The position numbers and the translations under genes are program-made. Of a stretch of 64,000 bases of DNA, positions 36,086-49,605 are shown in pieces (within the stretch, counting starts at the first letter, position 1; the number at the start of each line of letters is the position of its first letter). Under the pieces are notes generated by a model. The model saw only the letters and a program-made list of their open reading frames with translations. It was not told the origin of the DNA and searched no databases. The stretch covers positions 89,731,260 to 89,795,259 of the forward strand of contig NC_134458.1 in NCBI RefSeq assembly GCF_047948215.1, read 5' to 3'. This DNA is from Lycorma delicatula (taxonomy: Eukaryota; Arthropoda; Insecta; Hemiptera; Fulgoridae).

Positions 36086-38334
36086 CAGTAGCACCTCCCA
36101 TATCCGACCTCTCCATAACTGACTGACACCTGACACACTACAGTACTGCATGTATGTGCATGCTTAAACTTGTCTGTGTGTTGAATCACCAAAACATATT
36201 ATTGCATCATATTGGGAGAAGTGCATACTGTACTACTGTACAGTCTTATGTACCTACAGGGAATAAAAATTCATTTTAATTTAAGCAGCATAGTATAACA
36301 GTCTGTGTTTATCCATTACTGCACAAGCATATTGATAGTGATGCTGTTATCGTGAATTTTGTGAGCAGGCTATTGAATCTTTGTTAGTTTTTATTGTGTG
36401 TTCACTAATGGCTGCTCAAAAACAAAAATGTGTAGTGTGTTCATTGTAACAGAAGCTTCAAGTGCTTGAACAACTTGATAAGAATGAGTCTTTGCAAAAC
36501 TTTTCTTTAGAATTGGGAGTCGGCATAACCACAATTAATGATTGGAGAAAAACAGAAAGGCCCTCGAAGCACATACATTGACCGTTGAAGAAGACATTAC
36601 AAAACCGAAAAATGCTGAAAAAGCCTAAAACGAAATTCTTACAGAATGCATTGTCGCTTTGGTTCTGCCAAGAATGCCGAAAACGAGCTCCTTTATCTGG
36701 ACCCATTATTAAAAAAAGCAAAGGTTCTGTACAAGAAACTGGAGGGAAAAGATGAAAAATTCACAGCAAGTGAGGGATAGCTTCACAGATGGAAGAAGCA
36801 CCATGGAATTTGACAAGTTGTTATTGTTGGAGAAAAATTATCAGCTGATAATACCACTGCAAATGAATCTGTGGTAAAATTGAAAAAGCTAGTTGAAGAT
36901 AACTATCTGAAACCCGACCAGCTGTACAATATTTGATGAGACAGGGTTAAATTATAAAATGCTCCCGAAAAGAACTCTTGCACCAAAATTTTAAATCTTA
37001 CTGATACCAAGTAGGCAAAGGATAAATTAAAACTGCTCTATGCAGCAACACCAGTGGAAGTCATAAGTTGCTGTTATTTGTTATTGGGAAGTCCAATAGC
37101 CTAGAACGTTTAAGAATCTAAAGTTATCTTCATTGTCTGTTTATTATCATAACCAGGATTCCACCTGAATTGACTGCAATCTTTTTAAGAACTAGTTTTA
37201 CAGTGAATTTATACTGTTAGTTGAAAAGAGTTTAAAATCAAAAAATTCTCCACTAAAAGCTCTTCTTTTAGATGGCACACCAAGTCACCCAAATGAAAAT
37301 GATTACAAAAAGAAGTAATTAAAGCAATATTTCTACCAGCTCATGTCACATGGCTAAAAAAAAAGTACAATCGAAAATATATTGGATCCATTCTTGAAAA
37401 AACAGAGGAGAGTCATATAACCTTTTTTCAAGCAATGAAAGAAATAAATACTAAAGATGCGACTTAAATGGTTACAGAAGCCTGGAAAGAAATGTCTGAA
37501 ACAACATTAAAAAAGTCATGGGTGAAACTGTGGCCAAGTATGGAACCAGAAATCACTATTTTCACAAAAAATGAAGTCAATGATGATGAAATAGTAGTCC
37601 AAGATCTACAAGATGATATAAAGCCTGATATTGAATGCTGCGACATAATAGAATGGCTTGCTGAATGTGTCGTTGATGAGGCTAGCACTAATGAAGTACT
37701 GAATGACAATCAGATAATTACTACAACTGTGCAACAAGATTCAAACGATGACAATGACAAAGCAAGACAATGACGATGAAGATGCCTCTATTACCAAGGT
37801 TTCTCACACAGACACCAAGCATGCATTCAAAATTGCTTTATGGTATTTAGAATAGCACCGAATTCAGCGCCTACAGATATTTTATGAGTGAAGAAGTGGA
37901 AAGATGTAACAGTCAAGTCCAGGATGTCGGCTTTAAAACAAAAAAATTAAACACTTTCTGTTTATAGTAAATCTGTTTTGATGTACAGTTATTTTTTCAT
38001 TATGCTAATTGGCCATAATTGAGAAAAAGAGTTTAATACGTAATGTTTTTTTTTTAAATCATTGTACATTAATACACTACTGTACAGTATATGTACTGTA
38101 TTTCAAATTTTATTATGAATTTTTTTATTTAAAAAAAGCTACATGTTTTATATTGTTGCATCAGTGCAGTATTGTGAGTTTGTTGTTTATCTCTTCCATA
38201 GTAATCAAATATTTCCCTCATTATTAAAAATGACTACAGAAGCATAATAAAGCCCCTTTATCATAAGCCAGAATATTTTGTTGAATTATACAAAAACAGT
38301 TCCATAGTCTGGTTTGATTGGGGTGAATACTACA
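36086..38334 (+). mobile_element. Tigger/pogo-like DNA transposon, decayed
   Basis: The left end TA/CAGTAGCACCTCCCATATCC (from 36086) has the CAGT start typical of Tigger-type inverted repeats. A degenerate inverted match ending in CTACA lies near 38334. From ATG 36408 the plus strand reads MAAQKQKCVVCSL, LQVLEQLDKNESLQNFSLEL and GVGITTINDWRK (helix-turn-helix DNA-binding part). Later come IFDETGLNYKMLPKRTLAPK (first catalytic Asp in DETGL), PLKALLLDGTPSHPNE (second Asp; LLLDN is usual, here DG) and an acidic tail ending about 37772. Many stops and shifts separate these, so it is nonfunctional. It is opposite in orientation to filamin. Confidence 0.85.
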
Positions 38335-38450
38335 TTTTTTAAGCGTAAGTGGCTATTCTTTTTAGCAAAAATTGCTAAAAGGATTCCATAATACTGGGTG
38401 ATTTTAACATTATTTTCTAAATGATTTTAACCTTATGTGTGTTATTTCTA

Positions 38451-38490
38451 CCCTTACATTACCTTATGTTAGCTTACATTACCTTACATT
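38451..38490. repeat. four-copy decamer tandem repeat
   Basis: Four consecutive decamers, CCCTTACATT, ACCTTATGTT, AGCTTACATT and ACCTTACATT, lie about 115 bp beyond the right end of the Tigger-like element. Confidence 0.85.
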
Positions 38491-41400
38491 TCTATCTCCT
38501 TGCCAACTAAAATCACAGATATCTCTGGCACCTACACTGACAATTTTTTACAAATTTACCTGGAGATAATAACAGAAATTTTTATACAGATTACAATATT
38601 TCAATTGAAGAAGCATCTGAGATAAATATTTCTTTTATTTTTTTAAAAGAGTGATCAATAAAAGACTCATTTAAAAAACTTCTTTTAAAGGAATTAGAGA
38701 TTTAATAACAAAATGCTTTATTTGAAAACACTAAGCTTGTCATCATTATTAAATATTTATTATATCTATGTACTTCCCTAACTAAAAAATAATATCATCT
38801 CTTTGGGCTCCTTTAAGAAGCCAGAATGAGTTTTCACGATACAAAATTAGCTGTCAGATCACTGTTTAGCAGCAATCAATATGAGTTATGTACACCAACA
38901 TTTAATAAATAAAAAATTCTAACTCATCTATTAAAAAAAAAGAATAAGAATCATTTACTCCTAAAATACACCAAAATATACCACAGTCAAATCAGATAGC
39001 ATAACTATTTTTAAGGAATGCAATGCAATACCTCAGTGTATTAGGAAGGTCTTACTATGCTTCTATTGCCATTTTTAATAATTTACTGACCTGTTACACT
39101 ACCTGTTACTGACCTGTATTTTATTGATGATTTTATGCAATATTAACTAGAAAAGAAATCCTGAAAATTCTAAACCTTTGTTTAACATGAACAATATGCC
39201 CACAAATAATTTTCTTCTAATTTTTTTTACACTTACTTTATTTTATAAGTATTATAAATATAAGTATTTTAAAGTATCATCAAATATTTACTTTACTATC
39301 ATTTAAAATGTACAATTTTTAAGTATTATTACAGATTTTAATCACTTTCATTATTAATATTATTTTTTAAATTATGTATTTTGTGATGTTGTTGTGATTA
39401 AGGTTTTGCAGCGGTTTTCCTTTATCCATCCGGGAAAAAGCTGAGCAGTTCCTTTTTTTATCTGTGGAACAACACACCTACCCATTCTTGAAATGATCTG
39501 TATTATTTATATGAACTATTCAAAATAAATAATTATTACTTATGATTTATGTTGTGTAATTCATTATTTATTAAATTTTGTAATACTAGATAAGTAAGCA
39601 CAACACAGTCACACCTCATGTTTTGCTGATGAAAAAAATATTAACTAATGTGCCAGCAATTTATAATAAATATTACATTACACTCAAATTTATTAAAAAA
39701 AAAAATCTTTCTTCACATACAAGTGCATATAAAGAAACGTGCATGCACTCATGTACACACACACGTACGCACAACACACAGATGCTAATGCTTATACACG
39801 ATTCATATAACATAGAAACACCACATAACACTAAATTTAAAATAGAATTCATAATATAATCAACATAACCTAACAACGAATTAAAATAAGCAAAATGTGC
39901 AAGATTTTATTTAGATTCATTATAGTTCTCGAATTAATTAAAATAATTAATTGCATTTATATTAGAAACAAAATCTGTACACTATAATTTATTATCACCC
40001 CTTTATTTGAAAGGCTTTACAAAAGAAATGGTTGCATTCATTGTTATTTTTAATATATTCAAAATTAGTTCCTGTAACCACTATTTTTTTTTTCTTGAAT
40101 CAATAATTAGAATTTAGTAATTATAAATAATGATTACTTCACAAAAGTTGGGACATTTATACTCAAACTTACATAGTTTATTTTTTTATTTTGCGATTCT
40201 CAAAAATTATTTTGAAATAAGTTAACTTATCTCTACGTAATAAAGCAACTTTACAAAGAAGTTTCTTGACAGTTTTTTGTTGGTAGGAAAAAATTAAGCA
40301 ATTTTAAGTACATTAAGTTACCAACATAATATAAATGATGCTGTGTTAAATAAATACAAAAATTGAGATAAAAATAATTAAAAAATCCTAACAGAGAGAT
40401 AAAAACTTAACATATATGCTTACTGAAATAATAAATAAAATCAGTAATTATATAAAAAATTTGCCATGAGTTTGCTGGAAAATGCAGTATTAATAAACAG
40501 AAACAAAGATTACAAAAGCTTTTTTCTACAAAGATAAATTATGACTATAAGATGTAAAAAAGCTGTAAAATGCTGAGCTATTTGAGTTTTTATAAAGAAA
40601 TATTTTACACAAAGCACTATTCTGCAGCAATTAAAATGAAATTTTAGACATGAATGGTATCAAACAGAACTTTCAGTTTATATCTAACCATTAGAATGTA
40701 CAAAAATTACATTATTCTGAAGAAGTATACTTGATATTAAGGTTAATAATACAAATTATCATTTTACATAAAAAAAGAATACTAGAATTATAATAATAAT
40801 AATTTATAGTATCAAAACTAATAACATAATCAATTGGTTTCAATGTCAGTGTATCAAGAAAGAATGTATATTTTACTTGCAGTAGAGAAGTGAAAGAACT
40901 AGTAACCATGAGATGTGCAAACATCCTTTTATGTTAATTTGTTCTTCTGATCATCATTATTCTATAATCCATACGATGTGGCCTTATATAAGAAAGAAAT
41001 GAAATCAGTTCAATGCAATTTTCAATAAGTAAATACTGAACAAGGCATAGTTGATTACAAAGTAATTCATCATTGGTTCTATCAGTTTGAAAATAAGAAA
41101 ATATAAGTGCACAGAAATCTATATATAGATCAAAATTATCTGAAAACCATACTGAGAACATTATTCATAAAATTAGTTTATTTAGTAAGAATTTTGAATT
41201 GGGTACTGTAGACAGCAATGAGTATTGTATAAAATGAGGTGAATAATAATTTAAAATTAGATGCCTGTTAACTTTAGATTAGATTAGAGATCAAACAAGA
41301 AGATATCACACAGGAATGTCATATTTGCATATTTGATGCTCAATAAATCAATGACAGGGAAAGTTGTTTCATGATGAATTTTTCCAGTAGATAAATTAAA

Positions 41401-41926
41401 TTTCACAATAATAATTATTAATTTAAACTCATGAGGTGGATAATGTATGGAAAAGATAGTTTTTGCATTTGTGATGGTAATGTCATGCCATGATTGAGCA
41501 AACACGCCAGGCGACTGAATATCATTTCTACATTTGCAGATCTACATATGGAGCACATAAAGGTACAAATAAAATGTTACAATTCTGAATATTTCAACAA
41601 CAGTACTAATTTAATACATTTAATTGTTCTAAAATAGCATTTTTTTTTTAATTAAGGTATTTTTAACAGCGCTTTTATTATTAATTAAATAGGCAAAAAA
41701 TCAGAAAATTACCAAAAACTTTCAAAAATATACTTTTTTCTATCTTCAAGCAGTTATTTCAGGCACAGAATGCTCAATATTATAAGTAAATACATTTTTA
41801 TAAATGTTTTATTTTATAAACAATATTAAATGAATATTCACATAAAATTAATAAAGAATTAACACAAGTGCAAACTGACAACACAAAAAAAAACATGGAA
41901 AAAACACACATACAAATGTGATTTAC

Positions 41927-42493
41927 CATGAAGTTGTATTCCGTTTCCAGATGCTTTGATTCGTTTAACATTTGCCTCAGGATGGATGATAGCTTGAAAT
42001 GGAGAACCAGGTATGTGCATATCATTAAAAGTAATGTTGATACTATAATCTCCCACTTCAGTCGGTAGATATGCAACTGAACAAGTACCATCTCCATTGT
42101 CTCTACAGTTTATAGCAGCTTCACACGGACCTTCAACAGTGACTCCCAAACCACCTTGTCCGGCACTTCGAGTGTCAATCATAAACTCAGCAGGACGGCC
42201 AATCACACCTCTTTCCAGACCAGGACCACTTGCTCTCACTCTATTAGCATCACTTCCATGTAGACATGTCAATCTATACGGTGTTGGTGATACGGGTTCC
42301 CCTCCGAATGATATACTTAGAAGATATTCTCCCAGTTCTGTCGGCGTGAAGTTGACAAGGAATCCTTCATGGGTAGGAATGACGTGTGCCTTCACCTTAT
42401 TACCAGATGGACTCGTTATGGCAACTGCGAAGTCTGCTTTCCCAGCACCCTGGGTGATAACGCGGAACTGTTGTAGACTGTTCACTGGGGCAG
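41927..42493 (-). CDS. cher: filamin exon F: large exon, most of two repeats
   Basis: At 567 nt this is the largest exon here. It enters with two bases and leaves in phase 1 (donor GTAAATC). It encodes the fourth repeat (SLQQFRVITQGAGKADFAV, GFLVNFTPTELGEYLLSI, PVSPTPYRLTCL), all of the fifth (VRASGPGLERGV, DTRSAGQGGLGVTVEGPCEA, DNGDGTCSVAYLPTEVGDYS, IPGSPFQAIIHP), and the opening of the sixth (IKASGNGIQLHG). The acceptor GGGCGGGTGCAG is preceded by a G/T-rich rather than pyrimidine-rich tract, so it may be weak; it is the only acceptor that joins exon E in frame with family-like sequence (GLEP-T-APVN). Codons here are less AT-rich than elsewhere in the window. Confidence 0.95.
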
Positions 42494-45400
42494 CTGCACC
42501 CGCCCACAATCATCAACCACCAAACATAAATCTCATGTATCCAGGAATCAATGAAAACTGACAAGCAATCAATGTAAGCCTATAAGGAAATACTTGAAGC
42601 AACTCAGTACTGTGCATCAGATTTGAAATTTTTTAGTTTTACTTCAAATGTGTTAATCCACATTTTTTAATGACTTGCTCTTTAGTGACTTATAATCATG
42701 TCACAAGCTACTCATAACAGTGAAAAAGACAATTTCAGTTATTAAAAAATCATTAGCACATCACTCAATTAATTTAAACGACTTTAGTATATTTTTTATT
42801 TAATGTAGACAGTACGTTACAACTTACTGTATATATTTAATTCACCCTATGAATATTATATAAAAATTTTAAAACATGACTATGAATTATTAAAACATTT
42901 TATAGATATAAAATAATGAAAGATCTCTGGAGAATTAATTTAAACATTTTAGTTATATGTTTCAAGTAGATTAAACAAAATTAATAAATTGCTGTTACAG
43001 ATTGCTTGTTATTAAAAGTTCTTATAATCAGGATGATTAAATCTATAAAACAGGAAAAATAATTTTAAAACATGATGTCAATACTCACAATTTTTTTCTG
43101 ATAAATCTCTTAAGTATGAAAATAATAAATAAGAAAATTATTGCATATTTAGAACCTAGTGTTTCTTAAATATATTTTTGAAATTGATGAATTAATAATT
43201 CATCAACAGGGAGAATTTAATGATGCAGTATGATGGGCAAGAATATAAATAAATAACCATGTTTATATAATATAATAAACATTTATGTATATAATAATTT
43301 ATGTAAACTAATTTTGTTTGACAAGTTTTCTGTTTTTTGTAATTAAAGGACAGGAAGCTTTTTGATATCCAAAAATAATTTCTTGGGTACGGTGTCAGTT
43401 ATAATTATATTTTATAAAAGATTTCATAGCCATTTTTCCTGTACTATTAATCAAAAGATAAGAAGAATGGCATTTATAAGAAAGCAATATACTACTTGTC
43501 ATATAAACTAATAAAAGCTCGTTATTACAGCATCTACCAGTTCTTTACTAACAAACATGTTTTAGTCTGGTGTTGAGCATTTTCATTATTCATTGAAAAA
43601 GCTCAAAATTTTATATTAAAATAAGTTTTATTTCCAAAAACTTTTCTTTATTATATGAAACTTAATATAAATCTCACAATACTTCATATTTTATGTATTT
43701 TAGCACTGCTGATAACACATTGAATCCTTCCTTTGCTATTTGCTAATGATTTGTAACTCTAATCTCGTAGGAAAAAATATTAAATAAAACCTACTTCATG
43801 TTATACAAGAAAACCTATTTTTTGTAAAATTCACTACTTTTTTACATTATTACTGAAGTCCATATGTCAAGAGTGGTGGTTACTTGTTTAAACTCCGGTT
43901 ATTCACCACCTAATGCTCCTGGTACACTCAGTTCTATTGCACAGAAAATTAATGGATAGAAGTTATTACTTTTGCAAACTTTTCAAATGCTGCAATGGTT
44001 TTTTATTAACCCTTCTGCTGCTATAATGGAACTGATACATTTAAGTTTATAGTAATGTTCTCTGGAAGAGTATTATTAATGTAAATATATCTTTTGAGAT
44101 TTATTCAATGTATATGCCTGTAAATTTTCAAATAGCCAATAACATTTATCATACTCTATTTACTATATGAGCTACTCAACATGTTAATTTTTAATAGTTA
44201 AAAATAACTTAGGATAATAACTCTGCAATAATCAGAGAAGTGTTGGAAACTATCAAACAGTTAGATTAAACTGTTGTTTCTCAGAAAAAAACAAACTGTT
44301 GTTTCACTTTGGTACAAAGTGTTTTTTTCTGCTCAACAGTAATACTATATAGCAAACACATTGAATCACTAAACAGAGCTGTCAGTTCACTCTAATGAAC
44401 GTTAAGTTAACAACAACAGATAAAGTGAATAAACTGTTTGCTGATAACAGGTCATTTGCCCAATAAACTGCTGTTGTCTTATCAATATTAAATACATTGT
44501 AAGCTAACTTCAAAGATCGAATAGTTTCAAAAACCAAATAAATCTTATTCATGAAAATACCGTAATATTAAAGTACAGAATAAAAGGGTCATAAAACTGT
44601 CAAATCTTGTGATAAAATTGATACAAATATTATTTGCTGGCATCAACTGAACATCCTGCTGCCTATGCCAATATATTGAGAAAAATATTAAAGTGAATCC
44701 TCCTGTTGTTTTTAAACACAAAAAAACAAGCAATGTAATGGAAAAATGAGTCATGAACATTAACAGATTAATAATCCAACCTGTTTTTTCCCAACAGTTT
44801 GTACAAAAGGGTTTTTCTTCAGTTTGTTTTCATGTGGCAGAAACAACAGAAACACCCACCTCTAGTAATAATGCATAAAAGTAAATGATGAGTCAATATG
44901 TTTGTAATGCTTTAATTTAATTTGTTTGTAAGCAATTTATTACAGTCATCATTAGTATACATTATCATCAGATAATAAAAATTAAAATTTGATACAGCCT
45001 ATGTTTTACTGCAGCAGTTTCTTTATAAGCAGGATGAGTCTAACATTGAAAATTGTAAAGAATTACTTTTTGTTTCACATAATATTTTGTAAAACAATTG
45101 TAAAATAAATTTGAAAAATACAAAAAATTAATTACATGAAATTTTGTTCGGTACATTTTTCAAGGATTATAGCAGGGGTAAAATATCACTACTGGTCTAT
45201 TAATATATATTTGTCTACATCGTTTGCCTGGTGTTTTTTCTATCTTATTTTGATGGTTATTTATCTATCGATTAGCTATTTTAACAAATTCATTGTGAAT
45301 GCATTTGCTTTATTAGCTTTTAGTGTAGCCTATCAATAAACTAATTAGTTTAGGCCAGAGATATCGAAATGTTTTTTATTTTAACAGCAAAAGGGTTAAA

Positions 45401-45512
45401 TCAAGATTTATACAGAGTATTTCAGAAATAATCGGCATAAATCAAACCCATTATTTTTTTATATGCAATAGCTTTAAAAATTCTGAAATTTTTAAAAAAT
45501 ATTTTACTAGTA

Positions 45513-46945
45513 CAGTAGATCCCTGATTTATGATTGTTTGGATCTATGATCCTTGCTAAAAAAAAACTCTTTAGTTTACTAAATATCGCATAAAAATAAG
45601 GAATATTTAATACTGAATATTTATGTATCCTGAAAAGTACTAGTGCAATACCTTGTTTTTATTTCCTCAAATAAAAAATTCACACCCTTCCTTCTGACTG
45701 AATGCTCTTGCATTCCAATACTTTTTAAACACTACTCTTTCAGTATGTTTTACATCCTTATCCACAACATAACATAATTGTATTTTTACAGTGGAGATTA
45801 AGATTTTAAAATATCTATTTTCTTATGTTCCTCACCCCACTTAGTAAAAATTTCTCACACTATTTACCTCAACATATTATTCAAAGATTTCTGTTACCTT
45901 GTTTTTTTATATGTTGTTAAGTGCAGTTATTATTTTATACATTTAGATTATTAATTTTCATCAAATAACTGATATAATTAAAATAAGGGACATATCTTTA
46001 TAGGCAAGAAAATTTTTATTGATATAAAAAATCAATAAAAAAAATTAAATCAAAAATCTCTTCAAAAAATCAAAGGAAGGTACTTAAAAAAAAAACACAA
46101 AATTTTATAACTTAGATAATCACATATGGAACTGAATGAAATAACTAAATGATATAAATGATCACATTTAACTGTAAGAATTACACAAGAACTAATTTTT
46201 GAAAGCATTAAGTAGTGTTTCACAGATGCTGTCATAGAAAATAAAAACTAAAAATTTTCTTACAGGAAATAGAAAGAAATTTTAACTGAATAAATTAAAT
46301 ATTAAACACAATTATCAGTATACTTTTTGATAAGGCAAATTTTTTTCAAAGGCACTGTCAATATTTCCATCACTAAGTAGCAAACAAAGTGCAACTGAAA
46401 AAGCGTTCTGTGTTATCAACGGGTGATTTGATAGATTTAGATGAGTTGGATTAAACAATATTAAAACACTAGATGAAGCTGCAAGTGCTGATGTTTGATC
46501 TAATGAAGGTTATCCTAATACGATGCTTAAAGGAAGAGAGGAAAGGAAATACTCAACTCATTTGTTGTTCTTGCCAAAGAAACAGGCTTCAAATGGAAAT
46601 TTATGTCATTCAGGATGTACTAATACTTTGCCCAGAAAAAAATATGCCTGTTATCAATTTTATAAAAAACTGCATGTGACCAAGTTTTTATATAATACAA
46701 AATTTTATTAAATAATTATTTTTAAAATGAAAAATTATTATTTTATTTTTATTTTTATAGAACCTGGATCTATTAAAATTCTGTTATTTGATTTCATCTA
46801 AAAAAAATTCAAGGTAGGAGGATCTTCTTTTGGTAGTTGAATCTCTGTAGTATGTCTGTGTGATTGCATAAGAGTTCAACCTACAACAATCCAAATTACA
46901 ACCTCTTTTCAAGAACCAGCTCGGTCATTAAATCAGGGTCTACTG
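45513..46945. mobile_element. TIR-bounded, probably non-autonomous Tigger-like element
   Basis: The left end (CAGTAGATCCCTGATTTATG, from 45513, preceded by TA) is an inverted match of the right end. The complement of the right end, from 46945, starts CAGTAGACCCTGATTTAATG. The termini are CAG...CTG and the left flank is TA, as expected for Tigger/pogo-type elements; the right flank TA seems mutated to TG. The interior has short frames only (for example 46473-46679) with no recognised transposase, so it looks non-autonomous or heavily decayed. Confidence 0.75.
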
Positions 46946-48394
46946 TGGTACTGCTTTAACTGAAAAGGGAAAGATGGTCATGAACTAAGGTAATTCTATT
47001 CTTAAGGTTTTTTCATAGGGTAAATACAGTTGGTAAACCTTTTCTTGATATCAATGGTTCCATATAAAATACCTAATGTTTCATTATGTGGAGACCATTT
47101 CCAGTTTGAGTCATTGTTAAAACAATCTTTTTTAATTTTACATTTAATGGTAGAAATTTAAGCTCAATGTTCGTAAAAACTGAATATTTTACATTCTTAT
47201 TGTAAGAAGTTAATTAAACTAATCAATGTAGTTTTGGAATTACATGTGTTGCTTAAACTGGAGTAACTTTTTCCAAAAATAAGTCTGCATAGAAAATGTT
47301 AATAAGTCAAAATATAACAAACAAGCGAAATAGAACTGAAAAGAGAATGTGACAAGAAAACAGCAGTGTGAGCCATAAATCACTGCTTGCATAAAAGCCA
47401 AAGGAAAAGTTGTTTGAACACAAACCAAAAAGAAAATTAGTTGATATGTATATATAAATATATATTATTGAAAATTGTAATATAATTTAAAAAGATTCTG
47501 AACTCTAAAATATTAATGAATAAAAAAAAACAGTCAAAAAATAAAATTAAAAAAGATTTTTTTAATATGTTTACAAAAAAATCCTATTTTTTAAAGATTT
47601 AATTGTGCCTCAAAACATTATGTCGCCTATTCATTAACAAATTTTTATCCACGTACACAGAAGAAACAGGAACTAATTACAATAAAGCAGGGATCAACTG
47701 CACATTTTTTTTAATTGTTATTGTTTTTGAAAAAAGAAATAAAAATTAAACAAATTTTATTGAAATATATAATTTTTTCCTTTTTTTATTTTATTCTGAT
47801 GTCCCAATATTTAACCATACTTAACTGCATGCTAATAATATGCCGCAAATTTTATTTACTCTATTTAATCTTTTTCTGTTGCAAATTGTCCATACAATTC
47901 AGAACCATTGAACAGTTATTTTAATATAAAATCAAGGCAATAAACATTAAAATCTATTTTTTTTAACAAAAATCTCTACCTTTAAAAACTACGCAACTAC
48001 AATTGTTTTTTTTAAAAATCTCACGTACATATTATGTTTTCTAAAACTTTCACTAGAACACTATAGACCAATACACAGGGCTATTTATTTATATATGAAT
48101 GAAATAAGTATAAAATAAATATGTCAAACAAAAATTTAGCTAACTTTCCGTAATTATGTCAATGTATGGCATGATATGCAATCTACAGGAAAACTACTTC
48201 CCAAGATTATTTGTACTGCAGCATTTTTATTTCTTTACTATCATTACTTTTTTTTTATTATACTATTATCATTATCAGCCGCAAAACTGCTCTAGAGGAT
48301 GAAGGGATCTGTGTAAGATTCACATATATTCAGAGTATTTTTTTAAAAGATGAAACACAGAATATTCAACAATTTCAAAATTAAAAGACAATAT

Positions 48395-48915
48395 AACAGA
48401 ATATGGAATGAAAATAGATGTTAGAAAAAGAAAATTAATAAAGAACAGTAGAGACAATATGCCAGTAAGTATTGATACTCAAAATGAAAGAATTGAGAAG
48501 TAAATATTTCAGAGGCTTAGATATGATGGTTAGAAGAAACAATATCCTGTTTTATGGTTCTGAAACATGGACTCTAAGAAAAAGAGAAGAAAAGACTGGA
48601 AGAATTTGAAATTTTGGATATACAGGAAGTTGGAGAACATTAAACAGACAAAGTGAAAATGAAAAGTTAATAGAGAATGTAATGAGAACAGAAAATTAAT
48701 CAGAATAATTCTGAATAGAAAAGTTAAATGGCTGGTTAAACATATACTGTAAGAGGAGAGCTGATCAAAACAGTGGTAGAAGGATCAGTAAATGTTAAAA
48801 AAGAGATACTTGAAGTGAATAAAAATCAGAGATGATCTATAAGGAAATGAAAACTATCAGGATCTTAAAAGATCAGCTGAAAATGGAGACGAATGGAAAT
48901 GGACATTGTGCAAGT
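48395..48915 (+). mobile_element. LINE reverse transcriptase C-terminal relic
   Basis: Broken plus-strand frames read TEYGMKIDVRKRKLIK, YGSETWTLRKREEK, KRLEEFEI, NRKVKW and SAENGDEWK. GMKI.V.K.K, then Y(G)SETWTLRK with a following FE.W-like block, then a short basic tail ending near a DEW motif, is the order seen at the end of many insect non-LTR reverse transcriptases. The catalytic YADD region is not included; the copy is 5'-truncated, as LINE copies often are. It is antisense to filamin. Confidence 0.75.
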
Positions 48916-49605
48916 ATGTATAACAAAATAACAGTATTGTCAGTAATGTTTCCATAATTAACTGATGTAGTTTTTATTTCATCACATTTTTGCTGCAAAT
49001 TGTCACAGGTATGAAATATACCCAAAGGAAATTGTAACCTTAGAAGTAAATTTTAAGCTTATAAAGTATTTTGATAGGAAGATCAAGAGGCTTAACCTCA
49101 AATTTAAAAAAAATTATTTGATCTTTTTCTGTATTTTTTTTAATTTTCTAAATTACTTTGTAGTATAACCACAGAACATTTCTATGCCAAAATAAACTAT
49201 ATCATTGCTTATCCAAGAATTCAATCTTGAACTTTCCCATTCTGAGAAAAACAGATTCCTTGAACATTTGGTAATTACATTTTAGCTATGCATCAGCTCA
49301 TTTCTTTAGGTACATAAGAATACAAAACTTCTGCATTTAAAGCTTTTTTTACTAATATCTGGATCAAAATGTCAAAAAAATATTTTGTGTGAAAATATGT
49401 TAAGTAAAGACTGACTTAATAATTTTAATAATTTTTAACCGAGTAAAATCCTTTGTTTTTAATTAATTCTTCAAGAAAAAATTATACCCAAAGTAAACAT
49501 TTACTTCATAATATTTTAAAAATAACAAGCATTTAGACTGCTTTTAGAAAAACAAATTAATCTAGCTATTTCTGTTACAAAAATGTGTAAATAACAACGA
49601 CTTAC

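Larger units (their letters stand above)
32867..41926 (-). other. cher: intron between exons F and G
   Basis: At 9060 bp (GTAAAT to TTTTACAG) this is the largest complete intron in the window. It contains a Tigger-like element (36086-38334) and a four-copy decamer repeat (38451-38490). A CA/CG-rich spot near 39757-39780 and a GC-richer patch at 39405-39490 are not identified. The segments 32870-36080 and 38500-41900 are otherwise AT-rich without recognisable content. Confidence 0.85.
42494..49605 (-). other. cher: intron between exons E and F
   Basis: The intron is 7112 bp, GTAAGT to GGTGCAG. It contains a TIR-bounded element (45513-46945) and a LINE relic (48395-48915). The 42500-45500 and 46950-48380 segments are AT-rich, with no coding relic I can name. 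Confidence 0.85.

Noticed and set aside
37464..37773. Opposed open frames at 37.46-37.77 kb as host genes
   Set aside because: The plus frame is the acidic tail of the Tigger-like transposase and the minus frame is its shadow.
41284..41505. Minus-strand frame upstream of intron F-G as an extra filamin exon
   Set aside because: The translation has none of the filamin repeat motifs, and exon F joins exon G in phase without it.
42097..42561. Long plus-strand open frame (154 codons)
   Set aside because: It is the antisense shadow of filamin exon F; the minus strand has clear repeat motifs and correct splice sites.
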